DNA of 64,000 nucleotides, taken from Prorocentrum cordatum (taxonomy: Eukaryota; Sar; Dinophyceae; Prorocentrales; Prorocentraceae). The position numbers were made by a program, and so were the translations under genes. Location: NCBI GenBank assembly GCA_963575745.1, contig CAUYUJ010017962.1, positions 21,001-85,000 of the forward strand, in the 5' to 3' direction. The notes under the pieces were generated by a model that was not told the origin of the DNA, made no database searches, and saw only the letters and a program-made list of their open reading frames with translations. This document shows, piece after piece, positions 1-10,231 of this stretch. Within the stretch, counting starts at the first letter, position 1; each line of letters begins with the position of its first letter.

Positions 1-2128
1 GCCGCTGGTCCCCGGGCCCCCTGCCCGCTCGCCCGAGGCACGGGCCTACCGGGGCTCAACCCAAACGGTGTTTTTTGTTTTCGTTTTGTTTGCGTTCTCC
101 CTGGCTTTGTCTTCAATCCGCCTCTACCGCAGACCGAAGTCGAAACGAGAGCGGTCCACGAAATCGCCAAAACACCGTTGAGGTCCAGCCCTGGGCCTTC
201 TGGGGCCGCTGCGGCGGATCCTCCTCGCGCTCTGCCGCGGCCCGTGGCCCCAGAGGGCGCGGGCGGGCGGTGGCAGCCACGCCGCCCGCAGGGACCTGCA
301 GCTGGCCGTGCCCGAGCTGGTGCTGGTGCTGCGGGCTGGCGGACGAGGGCTCCAGCGGCCGCTCCCTCCTGTGAGGGGGCCCTGGGACACACACACATAA
401 AGTAGACACAGACAACAGGATCCCCCACATCTTCCCACATGTTGTGGGTTTTCGTCTTCCCCCCCACTCCCCATGCTTTCCTACATATTTTCTGGGGGGT
501 CGACGATTCATTGTGTCTCTGTGTGTTTTTTACCCTCCTGATCCTGGGGTGGTCACCCACCGTGTGGTCCGGCACCGTCGGCGGCGCGGCCTCGCTGAGC
601 CCTGAAGCAGGCGCCGCCCGCTCCAGCTCCCGACACTGCGGGCCGCTCGGCGCGGTGGGGGCCTGCCCCGCCTCCGGGGAGCCTCGCGGCAGCTTCGCCG
701 CCGCCGCGGGCCCCGGGGCCCACGAGGCCGCCTGCGGCAGCTTCGTCATCGCTGCATCCTCCGGCGTCTTGGGCTGGCCGACGACCGAGGCGGGTTGCTG
801 CTCGATCTCCTGGAGCAGCTGATGGATCACGTGCCGGACCACTGGGCGCTGCAGCACCTGATTTATGGACGGGCGTGCGCAGGGGTCTTTGACGAGCATA
901 TCGGGGACCAGTTCTCGCACCTCGGCGCTGAAAATCAGCGGCACCTGAGGAGGGACGCCTCGCAATATCTTCATCACGAGGCCACGCATCGAGTCGGCGT
1001 CGAAGGCATGCTGCAAGGTGGCAAGCTCGTAAAGAACGCAGCCCAACGACCAAACATCAGACTTCTGATTGTATGGCTTCTCCTGGCAGATCTCAGGAGA
1101 CAGATAGTAGGGAGTGCCAATCGCGGTCATGGCGCAATCACTCGTGTGCTGGAGCACGCGTGAGATGCCAAAGTCTCCGATTTTGGCCGTGCCATCCCCA
1201 GACCCAACCACGAAGATGTTCTGTGTTTTGAGGTCGCGGTGAAGTATCTTGCGGTCGTGCACGTGCTTGAGGGCAAGGGCTATTTGCGTGAACCAACGCA
1301 TCACGAGAGACTCCTCAAAACACCGCCCGCAACTCTTGTGGTCGTGAATGAGCTGGTAGAGGTCGCCGCGCCCAGCGTACTCGGTGATGATGCAGAGAAC
1401 TCCTTCCTCGACGAAGGACTCTTTGTAACCGATGATGAACGGGTGGCGAAGCTTCGACAACACCCGCACCTCTCGGGGGCGTCCAAGAGGGGGGTGTCCA
1501 AAAGGGGGGTGCAAATCATGGCCCAAGGCGCGTGCGCGGACCAGGGGGGGCCAGGAAACGTGTCGAAAACAAGAAGAGGGGCCACGAAACCTGGGGAGAT
1601 GTCATCGCCTTAGCCATGATATCCGCCCCCCCCCTAGTCATCACCCCCCACTTGGCCGCTCCCGGACCTCGTTTGCGGCCTCTTCTCGCTGCCCAGCCGG
1701 CATCGTGGAGATGTCGATCTGCTTCATGACGCACCTCTCCTCCGGAGCGGAGCACGGGCAGGAGACGGGTGCGAGGAGGGGCGGGCCCCCGAGCGATGCT
1801 CGGAGGCACCCCCGAGAGGGCGGGAAGGCTGGCAAGAAACCCGCGTTCTGACCATGAACTTCGAGGCGAACCCGGTGGCGACGAGGTCCTCCCAGGAAGC
1901 CCGAACAGAAGTAGAGAACGAGGCACAGGTAGCGGTGCGACGAAGAAGCGGTGCGACGAGGAGGGAGGGGAGGCGGTTGCGCACGAGCGAGCCGCCCCTC
2001 GGGCACCCCCCCGCTGTCGACCCGCGCACCGCCGGCTCCTGGCGCTCGTCCTCGGCGAGCCAGCAGCAGCCGAAACTGCCCTTGCCTATCACGCGGAGGC
2101 GCCGGTACGTGCCAGCCATGCCACGCAT
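1..2128 (-). CDS. NEK (NIMA-related) Ser/Thr protein kinase, 3' part off the left edge
   Basis: Serine/threonine kinase of the NEK family, which acts in mitosis and cilia in other eukaryotes. Exons by eye: 2128-2022 (start MRGMAGTY; a second Met at 2119), 1734-1668, 1469-534, and a likely fourth starting at 381. Phases agree across the first three joins, and acceptors are AG|G. Visible in order: Gly-rich loop GKGSFG, VMK lysine in exon 2, then in exon 3 HPFIIGYKESF, catalytic HRDLKTQNIF, DFG, and activation segment GTPYYLSPEI. HRDLKTQN and the short lobe linker are NEK hallmarks. The catalytic lobes end near position 800; a Pro/Ala/Ser-rich tail follows. Introns are 1735-2021, 1470-1667 and probably 382-533. 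Exon 4 is low-complexity and its frame is less certain. An inverted-repeat element lies just upstream of the start, so the true N-terminus could be further upstream. Confidence 0.85.
1470..1667 (-). mobile_element. Kinase intron 2: introner-like repeat, copy 1
   Basis: This 198-bp GT-AG intron separates codons ANE and VRV of the kinase. Almost its whole length matches a second stretch at 53,739-53,924 read on the same strand. Shared blocks in order are GCGGCC, GGGGTGATGACT, ATCATGGC, a less conserved middle, GGCCATGATTTGC, then CCCCCCTCTTGG repeated next to the acceptor. ATCATGGC near one end and its inverse near the other give weak terminal inverted repeats. An intron that is one copy of a dispersed repeat is what introner elements look like. 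Confidence 0.65.
1838..1935. repeat. Dispersed repeat I, copy 1, inside kinase intron 1
   Basis: The block GCGTTCTGACC..TTCGAGGCGAA..CGACGAGG recurs at about 7395-7560 and 42,965-43,125. Here it fills the middle of kinase intron 1 (1735-2021). Confidence 0.6.
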
Positions 2129-2130
2129 GG

Positions 2131-2266
2131 CCAGCCACAACTGGGGGAGCTGTGGGCCTTTCCCCCCCTGGGGGACCCATCGATTTCGACACCCCTCTCG
2201 AGAGATCGTCGATGCGATGGGTTCCCCCAGGGGGGAAAGGACCACAGCTCCCCCAGTTATGGCTGG
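2131..2266. mobile_element. Foldback element next to the kinase start
   Basis: Two arms of about 52 bp (2131-2182 and 2215-2266) are inverted copies with a few mismatches; the core is AACTGGGGGAGCTGTGG followed by a C-run. A spacer of about 32 bp containing CTCTCGAGAG lies between. It sits in the leader or promoter side of the kinase gene. No clear target-site duplication was found. Confidence 0.7.
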
Positions 2267-3099
2267 TCGGCCACGGGCGCGCCGGGGGCGGCGTGGGCCG
2301 CCGCGGGGTGCGAGGGGGCCGCGCGGAGCGGCGCGGTGCGCAGGCGAGCGCGCGCGCGGGCAGGGCGCGCCATGCAGCGGCCGGGGCGGCCAATTCCTGC
2401 GAAGCCCGAGCCAAAGAGGCCGTCGATGTCGGCCACCGCCGCCTGGCGGGTGCCGCGCCTCGCTCGCCCGCGGCAAATGTTATCGGAGAAAGGATGATTG
2501 CCGCGCCTTTCGGCGTCTTCCCCTGTGGGGCCCAAAGCCCCCCGTGCTCTCTCTTATTAGTTGTTGGTGTTTTGTTGTTGTTTGTATTCTCTCTCTCTCT
2601 CTCTCTCTGGTGGCGATGGTGGCCGAGGCCGTCCACGAGCGGCTCAACCACGCCACACCGACTGACCGAAACAAAAACCGACCGAGCGCACCATGCCCGA
2701 AAGTCGCCGGCCTGCAGCGGGCCAGGCCACGAGGCGCGCCAGAACCTCCAGTAGGAGTTTCAGAATGCTTCTAGCTCGCGCGCGCGTGGCGGCCCCTGGG
2801 GGTCTCCGGGCGAAAACTACGGGGGGGGCGTTGGATAAGGAAGCATTGGATAAGGAATCCAGAGTCTGGAAGCGGGTGGAACTCCAATCGTGGATTGGCC
2901 ATGGATATCACCGCCGCCCTCATCACATAAGGAACCCTCCAGGGTCTGCAGCCTCCTGGGCGCATTCCTTAACGAAAGACCCCACCGTACCCCCAGCAGG
3001 GTCCCGGGAAGGTCCCGGCAAGGTCCAGGCCAGAGATGCCGGACCTCTGAGGAACGGCCTCAGGGGCCTCCCGAGCGACAATAGTGGGATCACCGCGGG
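2267..3099. other. No gene recognised; contains a (CT)n tract
   Basis: High-GC sequence with a (CT)n run at 2589-2609 and a short duplication of TTGGATAAGGAA near 2830-2860. Open frames are short and low-complexity. Confidence 0.5.
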
Positions 3100-3349
3100 G
3101 GTTGTTACGTGGAAAGGGGGGTCACAAGTGGATGCCACGGTGGGTTATGTCTGGCCCACTCTGGCTTACAAGTGGGCCACACATGCTCCAAAAAGCCAAG
3201 GGGGGGTAACGATCGGGGCTAAGTGGGCTCCGCCCACTTAGCGGAGTTATCTACCCCCCGGGGAACTTGTAACCCACTTATAAGCCAGGTTGGGCCAGAT
3301 ATAACCCACCTTAGCATCCACTTGTACCCCTCCTATCCACTTAGCAACC
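3100..3349. mobile_element. Long foldback (MITE-like) element, 250 bp
   Basis: Left arm 3100-3176 and right arm 3273-3349 are inverted copies at about 80-85% identity, both carrying ACAAGTGGATGC, GGTGGGTTAT and CTGGCTTA. The centre holds a second palindrome, AGTGGGC-tcc-GCCCACT (3221-3237). No transposase. Confidence 0.75.
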
Positions 3350-3369
3350 ACGCGCCGATCCTAGTATGA

Positions 3370-3890
3370 AGCGCTAAAAGGGTGGCACGCCCCACGGCCT
3401 CAGGCCAAGAGCGATCCAAGATGGCCCACATTGGTCCCAAGACGGCCCAAGAAGCGCCCAAGAAGCTCCAGGAGGAGGGTTCCAAGAGGACTTCGAGATG
3501 CCCCGTAGACGCAACCTCAATGGATGTTGTGTTAAGGTTTTCGGGCGACTTTGGCAGTGCCGCCCTTTCGAGCTGCCGACCGCCCTGGACGGCCGCAGAG
3601 GCCCCAAGATGGCTCCAAGACGGCCCAAAAAGCTCCAAGATGGCCTCCAGACGGCCCAAGAGGCCTTCAAGACGGCCCCAGGATGGCTCCAAGAGGGGGC
3701 CCAGAGGGGGAACCCGAACAGGATTCGAGCTCTCGGCCCCAAGAAGCGCCCAGAAGCCCCCAGAGGCCCCCAAGAGGCCACCAGAGGCCCCCAATAAGTC
3801 CCCCAAAAAGCTCCCAAGACTCCCAACAGGCCCCCAGAGGCCCCCAAGAAGCCCCCAATAGACTCCCCAGAGACCTCAAAACTGCTCCCC
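3370..3890. repeat. Degenerate minisatellite, CCCAAGA(N)GG-type units
   Basis: Imperfect short units such as CCAAGACGGCCCAAG and CCCCCAGAGGCCCCCAAGA repeat for about 500 bp. The minus strand is open and would read as monotonous GASGGLLGAS peptides, which is a by-product of the repeat. A related stretch lies at 27,750-27,910. Confidence 0.7.
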
Positions 3891-4395
3891 AGAGGCTCCA
3901 TCCGAAAAGACCCCAAAGAGCATTCATGAGGACTTTGACCCACAAACCGTGTGTGTCTCGAAACTCAGCTGGAGCTCTCTCGAGCCACCTTGGCACCCTC
4001 GGGCAGTCTATCGGCTCTCTTCGACAGTGTGCGAGCCACGACTCCAAAGATCTCCTAGAAAGCCGTCCTGCCTGTCCTACCGTTTTCTCTGGGCACGAGC
4101 ACACCACCACGCAGCCACAATGATGCGAGATGGGCCAGCGGGGTGAGCAAAGCGATAACATAAATGTATGTCGGAACCCCATCCGACGCCAGAAACGTCA
4201 AAGTCCTGACTTGTTGTAACACCTGAGGGAGGGGGGGGGGGGGGGCACATGGCGCTGGTCGATCTCTTACTGCGGCGCGACACCATATGGCGTTTCACCT
4301 CCCTTTCAGCCGTACAGTTTGTAATAAAGCTGTCAACGCCACAGGGGTTCGAGCAGCCACGTGCCAAGATCGGGCCCTGAAGAAGAAATTCCGCA
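3891..4395. other. No gene recognised
   Basis: Contains a run of 14 G near 4231. It is the 3' flank of the minus-strand acidic-repeat gene and may hold its 3' UTR. Confidence 0.4.
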
Positions 4396-5473
4396 TCACA
4401 CAAAGCAAGTGCAATCTGCATAAAACTGATCCACTTTGTATATCCCCACATGCACGGCAAGTCGATCCGTGGCCAGATCTGTGATCAACATTAGCATGTT
4501 GCCCAGAGCTTTGACACCTGCTGGAAAAAAGCGAACATTGACGGCTGCAAGAGAAACGACGAAATAACAATGGAGACCGGGTAACAAAGCATGAAGTCTG
4601 AAGGTCAACAGCGTGGCACGCCTCGGCATCTACGCCCTTGGACTTATCGGCCTCCTTTTCGAACAGGAGCACTGCCTTATTGGACAACTCTTGATCGGAT
4701 TTACCACTGATCTCGGCCTCGTCGGTCGTCTCAGCAGCGTCCGACTTGTCGGAGGTCTCGCCAACCCCGGCCTTGTCAGATTCTTCTGTCGTTTCGGCCG
4801 CGTCGGACGACTCCTCTGCCCCAGCCTCGCCGGTCGCCTCGGCAGCCTCCGACTTGTCGTCGGAGTCCTCGGCCTTGTCGGATGCTTCTGTCGTTTCGGC
4901 CGTCCCGGCCTCGTCGGTTGCCTTGGCAGCGTCCGACACGTCGGAGGCCTCCGCGGCCTCGGCCTTGCCGGACGCCTCTGCCTCGGCCGCGTCGGACGAC
5001 TCCTCTGCCCTGGCCTCGCCGGCTGCCTCAGCAGTCTCCGCGGTGTCGGCGGCCGTGTCGGCTGTGCCCTGGTCGAATGCCCTGGCTGCCGCGGCAGACT
5101 CCTCTGCCTCGGCCTGGTCGGACGCCTTCGCGGACTCGGCCACGTCAGACGACTCCTCTGTCCCCGCCACGTCGGTTGTCTCCTTGTCTGATAAGTCACA
5201 GAAATACCCCTAACCCGTTGGGAGGAGACCTAAGTTAGGAGGGCCTATCACACTAGGGATAGGGAAACGAGCCATCTCATTTGGGATATTCCCCAAAGCC
5301 GAGAACCTAACTTAGGCCACGAATCCATTGTGCTATGATGGCTAGGGGTTGTGTTATGCTTGATGATTGTCTGCCTCAACCTGGTCAGATGCCGTCACCA
5401 TCTCGGATGCTCCGGACGACTGCTCTGCCCCGGCCTCGTCGGTTGACTCCGCAGACTCCGCTTTGTCGGAGAC
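4396..5473 (-). CDS. Acidic Ala/Glu/Ser/Asp-repeat protein, spliced, 5' end not found
   Basis: Unrecognised protein. Exon 5473-5381 (31 codons: VSDKAESAESTDEAGAEQ..) has an AG|G acceptor. It joins in phase across intron 5380-5183 to an exon from 5182 to about 4635. That exon encodes a long run of imperfect units such as EESSDAAE, TTEASDKAE and DKSEAAEATGE. A last exon (acceptor at 4546-4545, start 4544) encodes VNVRFFPAGVKALGNMLML..VDQFYADCTCFV and ends at 4396. The donor before it is unclear; a GC donor near 4635 restores phase. The product is very acidic and probably extended, with a hydrophobic C-terminal segment. Upstream exons were not identified. The unit repeats look like slippage products. 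It could be a surface, wall or scaffold protein, but nothing here decides that. Confidence 0.55.
5183..5380 (-). repeat. Intron with nested inverted repeats
   Basis: The 198-bp GT-AG intron of the acidic-repeat gene contains a perfect 11-bp inverted pair, CCTAAGTTAGG and CCTAACTTAGG, at 5229 and 5315. Inside lies CCTATC..GGATAGG, and ACCCCTAAC/CTAGGGGT flanks the pair. The layout resembles a small transposon that has become an intron. Confidence 0.5.
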
Positions 5474-5929
5474 CTGTTTTCGAGGGCAGAAAATCCACCC
5501 CGATAATCACCACCCCGACAAGCGAAGCGTGGGGCGTTTTAGTAAACGCCCAGGGCCGTTCAGTAAACTTCTGTTGTCCGGTCCGGGTGGTTTTTCCTCC
5601 CTTCATGTTTGGCATGGAGAAGCACGGGCCCCGAGGAAAACGGGTCCTGGACCCTGGGGTTCCCCCCCAAGGACCAGCTTTTCACCATATATGAGTCTTT
5701 CTCTGGCGGTCCTGGGGCCCGAGGACCATGAGTCTTTCTCTGGCGGTCCCGGGGCCCGAGGAGGGCCCCGTGAGCCCTGCGAACGGGGAGAGCCGCTTCC
5801 CTCAGGGCCCCTCCCCTTCCCCCGAGGAACAGCACGCGACGTATACACTCTGCCTTTCGGAGGTCCGCGCTGATCGCTTGGATCGGCTCGGAGACACTGG
5901 CAGTCTCCGACCCGCTGGCTGCCCCTTTA
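5474..5929. other. Flank with hairpin and short tandem duplication
   Basis: GGGCGTTT-tagt-AAACGCCC at 5532-5551 is a perfect hairpin. At 5690-5765 a block of about 36 bp beginning ATGAGTCTTTCTCTGGCGGT is duplicated in tandem. It ends with a GGTCCCGGGGCCCGAGG block that recurs near 40,355, 43,675 and 45,780. Upstream exons of the acidic-repeat gene may lie here but none is convincing. Confidence 0.45.
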
Positions 5930-6134
5930 TCGGGGAGACGTAAGACCCGGGTGCGGGGGACTCGGAAATCCCCGACGAGGTCGTCAAAAAATGACGAGGC
6001 CGAGCCTGCATTTTGACGAGGCCTCCCGCTGCAGACATCCCACAAAACTCCTCCTCGTCAAAATCCGAGGCGCGGTCGTCAAAAAACGATGGCGAACCCG
6101 AGTCCTGGCAAACCCAGGTCTTACGCTCCCCCGA
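5930..6134. mobile_element. Small DNA transposon family A, copy 1
   Basis: 205 bp with terminal inverted repeats TCGGGGAGACGTAAGACCC.. and its inverse ending CTCCCCCGA. Other copies are at 50,627, 51,233 and 51,973. No target-site duplication is visible for this copy. Non-autonomous. Confidence 0.8.
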
Positions 6135-6800
6135 AGGGAGAAGGGAACGCACCACCACCACCACCACCACCACCATCACCAACTGGAGGATGGAGGCAGA
6201 GGGTGGTCAGGGGTGGCGGTGGCGGTGGTGGTGTGTAGCGTTTCGGGCGCTCTCGCGGGACGTTGTGCACACCCGCATCTCGCACAGGTGGGTGGGAGGG
6301 GAGGGGAGGGAGGGAGGGAGAGAGGGAGGAGGAGGAGGAGGAGGAGGAGGAGGAGGAGGAGGAGGAGGACGGAAAGGAGGAGGAGGAGGAGGACGGAAAG
6401 GAGGAGGAGGAGGAGGAGGACGGAAAGGAGGAGGAGGAGGAGGAGTTTCCCCTGGATCCCCCCCGGGTGGTGGCGGTGTGCTTCCTGCGCCCAGCGTTCC
6501 TTCAGGGCCACCTCGCCGGCCTCGGCATCGGAGGCCTCGGCTCGCCGTGCCTGCGCCTCCTCGGAGGCCTCTCCGACCGCGGCGCCAGCCTCGCGGGGCG
6601 GGCGCGGGGGGCCGCCCGCTCTGGAGCGGGGCAGGGTGGGAGGGCACGGGCACTGCCCTCCCCATCCCTCCTCCTCCTCCTCCTCCTTCCTTTCCTCCTC
6701 CTCCTCCTCCTCCTCTTCCTCCCTCTCCTCCTCCTCCTCCTCCTCCTCCTCCTCCTCCTCCTCCTGCCCCTCCTCCTCCTCCCCATCCCTCCTCCTCGTG
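6135..6800. repeat. Microsatellite block: (ACC)n, (GGA)n, then (CTC)n
   Basis: (CAC)n at 6150-6182, (GGA)n broken by ACGGAAA at 6319-6445, and (CTC)n at 6663-6797. The two large tracts are on opposite strands, so the block could fold. The spacer 6450-6660 is GC-rich without a convincing exon. Confidence 0.85.
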
Positions 6801-7394
6801 GCAGTCACCACTAGGTGGCGACATCCGAACCCTGCCCCCGCCGATCATCGATACTCCTGAACCTACGGGAGGTGCGGGTAGGGTTCGGACTTCGCCACGT
6901 GCTCGACGGATTCCGAGCCCTACCCCAGCCGCCCATCGAGTTGCCTGGATTATTGCTCTGCGAGGGTAGGTTTCGGATTTCGCCGCTCAAACATATCACC
7001 ACCTCGTGCTTGCGTCGATCAACTGTGCCTCCTTGAGCGTAGGCTGCGGATCGTGCATGCGAGGGGGGACCCGACAAACAGCAAGACTCCTCCGAGATCG
7101 GAACAAGGCACACCAAACGGGACGACATGTAGAGAACACATTGGGGTGGTCGTGAAGACGTCTGGGCTACGCGCTCCACACAGCAACGACAAATCCCTCA
7201 TGTGGCGCATCGGTATCGCGACCTGCACCGCGCACCTGTGCTCGGGGCATCACGTAAGCAGCACCCCTCAAGGTCTCGTCCTACGACGCCTGTCCTTCCC
7301 TCAAATGGTGTGCACGGGAGGTTCTGACCCACCACTGTTCCCCGTCCCTAGGAACAAAAACACGCTCGCGAATACAGATAGGAACTCCATGTCA
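6801..7394. other. No gene recognised
   Basis: Short open frames only. GGTAGGGTTCGGACTTCGCC and a diverged copy lie near 6877 and 6965. Confidence 0.4.
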
Positions 7395-7560
7395 ATGGCT
7401 GGGGAAACCAAACGGTACCGATACCGCTACTCCCCAGACGTCTCCCAGGGTGCGTTCTGACCAGAATTTCGAGGCGAATCCAGCAGTGACGACGAGGGCC
7501 TCCGAGGAGGCCCTAACAAGGGAAAACGAGGAAAGTGTAGAGGTACCTGTACCTTTTCTT
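7395..7560. repeat. Dispersed repeat I, copy 2
   Basis: Shares GGGGAAAC.AAA.GGTACCGATAC, GCGTTCTGACC and TTCGAGGCGAATCCAGC with the copy near 42,965, and the second half with the kinase-intron copy. Confidence 0.65.
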
Positions 7561-7652
7561 CCTTGGAATGGCCAGACGGCGAGACCACCAACGCAAAACA
7601 CGAGGCTGCCCGCTGGCATCTGAGGCAACCCGAAGGCGGACCAGGCCTGCAT

Positions 7653-7837
7653 TTAGGTCGGGCATGCTACCCAAGGCCTAGGTCGGGCATGTCCCCCTAC
7701 AGGCGCATCTTGGAGGAAAGATTCAGGATTGTCAGAACATGTTCAAAAATGGTCAAAAAGAGTTGAGAACTCGTCCCCTGACCAGTTGTTGCCTTCTGTT
7801 TGGATATTCTCCCTGTGGAGGGACATACCCGGCTTAA
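7653..7837. mobile_element. hAT-like MITE family B, copy 1
   Basis: The head TTAGGTCGGGCATG occurs twice (7653 and 7679) and the tail GGGACATACCCGGCTTAA ends at 7837. The extra head suggests a nested or slipped copy. No clean target-site duplication. Confidence 0.7.
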
Positions 7838-8010
7838 AATTCAGAGGGCGCACCAGGCTCCCACGACTTGCTACACTCGACCAAGATAGTAAGGATGCGC
7901 GGCAAGGATGCAAGGGCCTTGGAACGCCATGTTGACGTTTCCCGTGCGGCGCGCAGCAGAATGCCGAAGGATGCCGAATACCGAAGGGGCAAGGATGCGA
8001 GGGTAGCCTT

Positions 8011-8340
8011 GGAAGTAGCGGAGGAGGAGGAGGAGGAGGAGGAGGAGGAGGAGGAGGAAGAGCGCAGGAGGATGAGGAGGAGGAGAAGGAGGCGGAGGAG
8101 GAGGAGGAGGAGGAGGATGAGGAGGAGGATGCGCAGGAGGAGGAGGAGGAGGGGAGGAGAGGCGGCGGAGGCGGAGGAGGAGGAGGCGCAGGAGGAGGGA
8201 GGAGGAGGAGGAGGAGGAGGAGGGGGAGGAGGAGGAGGAGGAGGAGGAAGGAGGAGTGCGGAGGAGGAGGAGGAGGAAAGGCAGAGGAAAGGCAGAGGAA
8301 AGGCGGAGGTGGAGGAGGAGGAGGCGGAGGAGGAGGAGCA
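8011..8340. repeat. (GGA)n-rich tract
   Basis: About 330 bp of GGA/GGAGC/GGCGGA units, purine-only on the plus strand for long stretches. Open frames are homopolymer-like. Confidence 0.9.
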
Positions 8341-8602
8341 GTCTCCCCCACGACTCAGCCAAGTTGAATCGCGCAATCGGATCGGATCGGAAACGGATCG
8401 CATCGACGGCGAGTCGTCCCCGAATCGAATCGAACTCGAAGCGCCGAGCCCGTCTCCAGCGGGCCCCGGCCGATGCCAGGGGAACTGCGCCGGAGCGGAT
8501 CGAGGCGGAAACGCTCGGCCCCAGCCAGCACATCGCATCGCATCGAATCGGATTGCAGGCGGCTCTGTCTCCCAGCATGGATGGGGAGGCGTCTGACTGG
8601 TA
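8341..8602. repeat. Short (ATCG)-type interspersed repeats
   Basis: Many overlapping GATCGGATCGG, GAATCGAATCG and CATCGCATCG units. Confidence 0.55.
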
Positions 8603-8745
8603 TTAGGCTGCGCGTGCCCTTCTACAAAAGGATCTTGGACAAAAAAATCGCAGAACATGCTCCAACGTGGCCCGGAATAGTCAACAAAACCCGTCCCCCG
8701 ACCACTGTTTGACTGTTTTTGAATATGCCTCCTGTACAAGCTGCC
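8603..8745. mobile_element. MITE family B, diverged copy 2
   Basis: Begins TTAGGCTGCGCGTGCCCTTCTACAA, has the internal GATCTTGGAC and TCAACAAAA blocks, and ends CCTCCTGTACAAGC. Clearly older than the other copies. Confidence 0.55.
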
Positions 8746-9110
8746 TCCCCCAAGAAGCCCAAAACTCGCCAATGCTTCCATATCGCTTGCGCGTGAAAAC
8801 AAGCGCTGCAACACAAGAGGTTCTCCCAAGCTTTAACAGATTCTCCAATCTTCGGTGTCCTTCACATCCATGATCTCGCAAGGGCCCGCAGAGGACCGCG
8901 CGAAGGCCCCAAATACCCCCCAAACACCGTGGTTCCCAGCAGAGACTGGTGACGCACAAGGCTCCACAAAGAACTATGACGCTGACAACTCTCGAACAAA
9001 ACTTTTCAGAGAGTGCGCCAATCGGCAAGGTGGTCACCCAAAGAGGGCCAACACCTGGCCCCATAGAGGAATTCCAACAACCGCCGAACATCTCCAACCA
9101 CCGCCGAAAA
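8746..9110. other. No gene recognised
   Basis: Lower-GC sequence without a supported exon. Confidence 0.4.
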
Positions 9111-9269
9111 TCTCCTCATCCTCGTCATGCTCCTCCTTTTCCCCCCCCCATCTTCCACTTCCCGCTTCCTCATCCTCAGCATCCTACTACTCCTGCCCCT
9201 CACCCCCCACCCCCCTCCACCTAATCATGATCCTCCTCCTCCTCCTCCTCCTCCTCCTCCTCCTCATCG

Positions 9270-9325
<56 letters not shown>

Positions 9326-9665
9326 CTCCGTCGCCTCCATTCCCAATCCTCAACATCATCATCACCGCTCGCCGTCGTCGCTGGTCATGACCGCCATCGT
9401 GACTTCCGGCAGCAACGGCAGCAATGGAAGCGCCCTGGATCGGCGGCACTGGCCGGAGGCCACTACAATAGGAAACAGTCGTCCCCACACGAACTTCTCG
9501 ACGATTAACAAAGATTCCACTCCAGGGGGACACGCCCGACTTGTCCTCCTCCTCCTCCTCGTCCTCCTCCTCCTCCTTCTCCTCCTCCTCTTCCTCCTCC
9601 TCCTCCTACCCCTCCTCCTACTCCTCCTCCTCCTCCTCCTCCTCCTGCTACACCTCTTCCTCCCC
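9111..9665. repeat. Microsatellites (CTC)n, (CAT)n, (CTC)n with a MITE B remnant
   Basis: (CTC)n at 9230-9265, (CAT)n at about 9262-9322 and (CTC)n at 9541-9665. A tail remnant of family B (GGGGGACACGCCCGACTTG) sits at 9523-9543. Confidence 0.85.
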
Positions 9666-9769
9666 TCCCCCTCCCCCCTCTCGCCAGCAGCGGAGAGGCA
9701 GAGGAGCTGCTCCAGTGGGTGGCGATTCGGGGCGACCGGAAGGCGAATTGGCCGTCGTACTTGAGGGGA

Positions 9770-9922
9770 CCACATCCCAGAAATAATTTTTAGAGCAGCC
9801 GGAAAACTGTCGAAACAGGGTCGAACGAATGAATGTCTCCCACAGCCCGGCACGTGAAAACACCTTCAAGTTTCGGTACATCCTTGGTGCTCGAAATTCT
9901 TTCTGGCGGTCAAGCTAAAGTA
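9770..9922. repeat. Dispersed repeat E, copy 1
   Basis: ATCCCA.AAATAATTT, GTCGAA.CAG.GTCG, CCCG.CACGTGAAAAC and GCTCGA.ATTCTTTCTGG are shared in order with 20,836-21,015. The last block, GTAGGTTGGAACA, is displaced to 10,090 by an AT-rich insert. Confidence 0.65.
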
Positions 9923-9933
9923 CACCCTGCGAA

Positions 9934-10078
9934 ATGCTTAAGAAATCATGGGTTAAGAAATTCATAGTCTCAGAACTTGAATAAAAACCAAAAACATGTC
10001 TATTAAAACCTTAGGTTTTACATTGAAGCGTTAAGAATAATCGAGACTCTGGCCTGAAACTTGGGTTTTCTTAAGCAT
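9934..10078. mobile_element. AT-rich element with 12-bp inverted ends
   Basis: ATGCTTAAGAAA at 9934-9945 is perfectly inverted as TTTCTTAAGCAT at 10,067-10,078. The 145-bp interior is far more AT-rich than its surroundings and interrupts repeat E. No clear target-site duplication. Confidence 0.6.
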
Positions 10079-10210
10079 CGCCTAAGGTGTAGGTTGGAAC
10101 ATCATCAGGGACAGGGGGGCAGGGGCGGACGCGCGGAGGACTCGGGAGGCGGGATTTGTTCGGCTCTGGCCGGCGGGGCGCGGACGCCGAGCGCCCGCCG
10201 TGGGCAGAGA

Positions 10211-10231
10211 GGGGGGGCGGCTCCGTCTCCT
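10211..10231. repeat. LINE target-site duplication, 3'-side copy
   Basis: 21 bp starting GGGGGGGCGGCTCCG, identical to 20,033-20,053. It directly abuts the hexamer tail of the LINE. Confidence 0.85.

Noticed and set aside
3333-4182. Overlapping minus-strand frames reading GASGGLLGAS and WGPLGASW
   Set aside because: Explained by the degenerate minisatellite; all frames look alike.
6176-6811. Long open frames of poly-Glu, poly-Arg, poly-Gly and poly-Leu in GGA/CTC tracts (also 8.0, 20.1, 28.6, 41.2, 42.3, 44.3, 49.7 and 51.6 kb)
   Set aside because: Triplet microsatellites are open in all frames on both strands; no domain or splice context supports translation.
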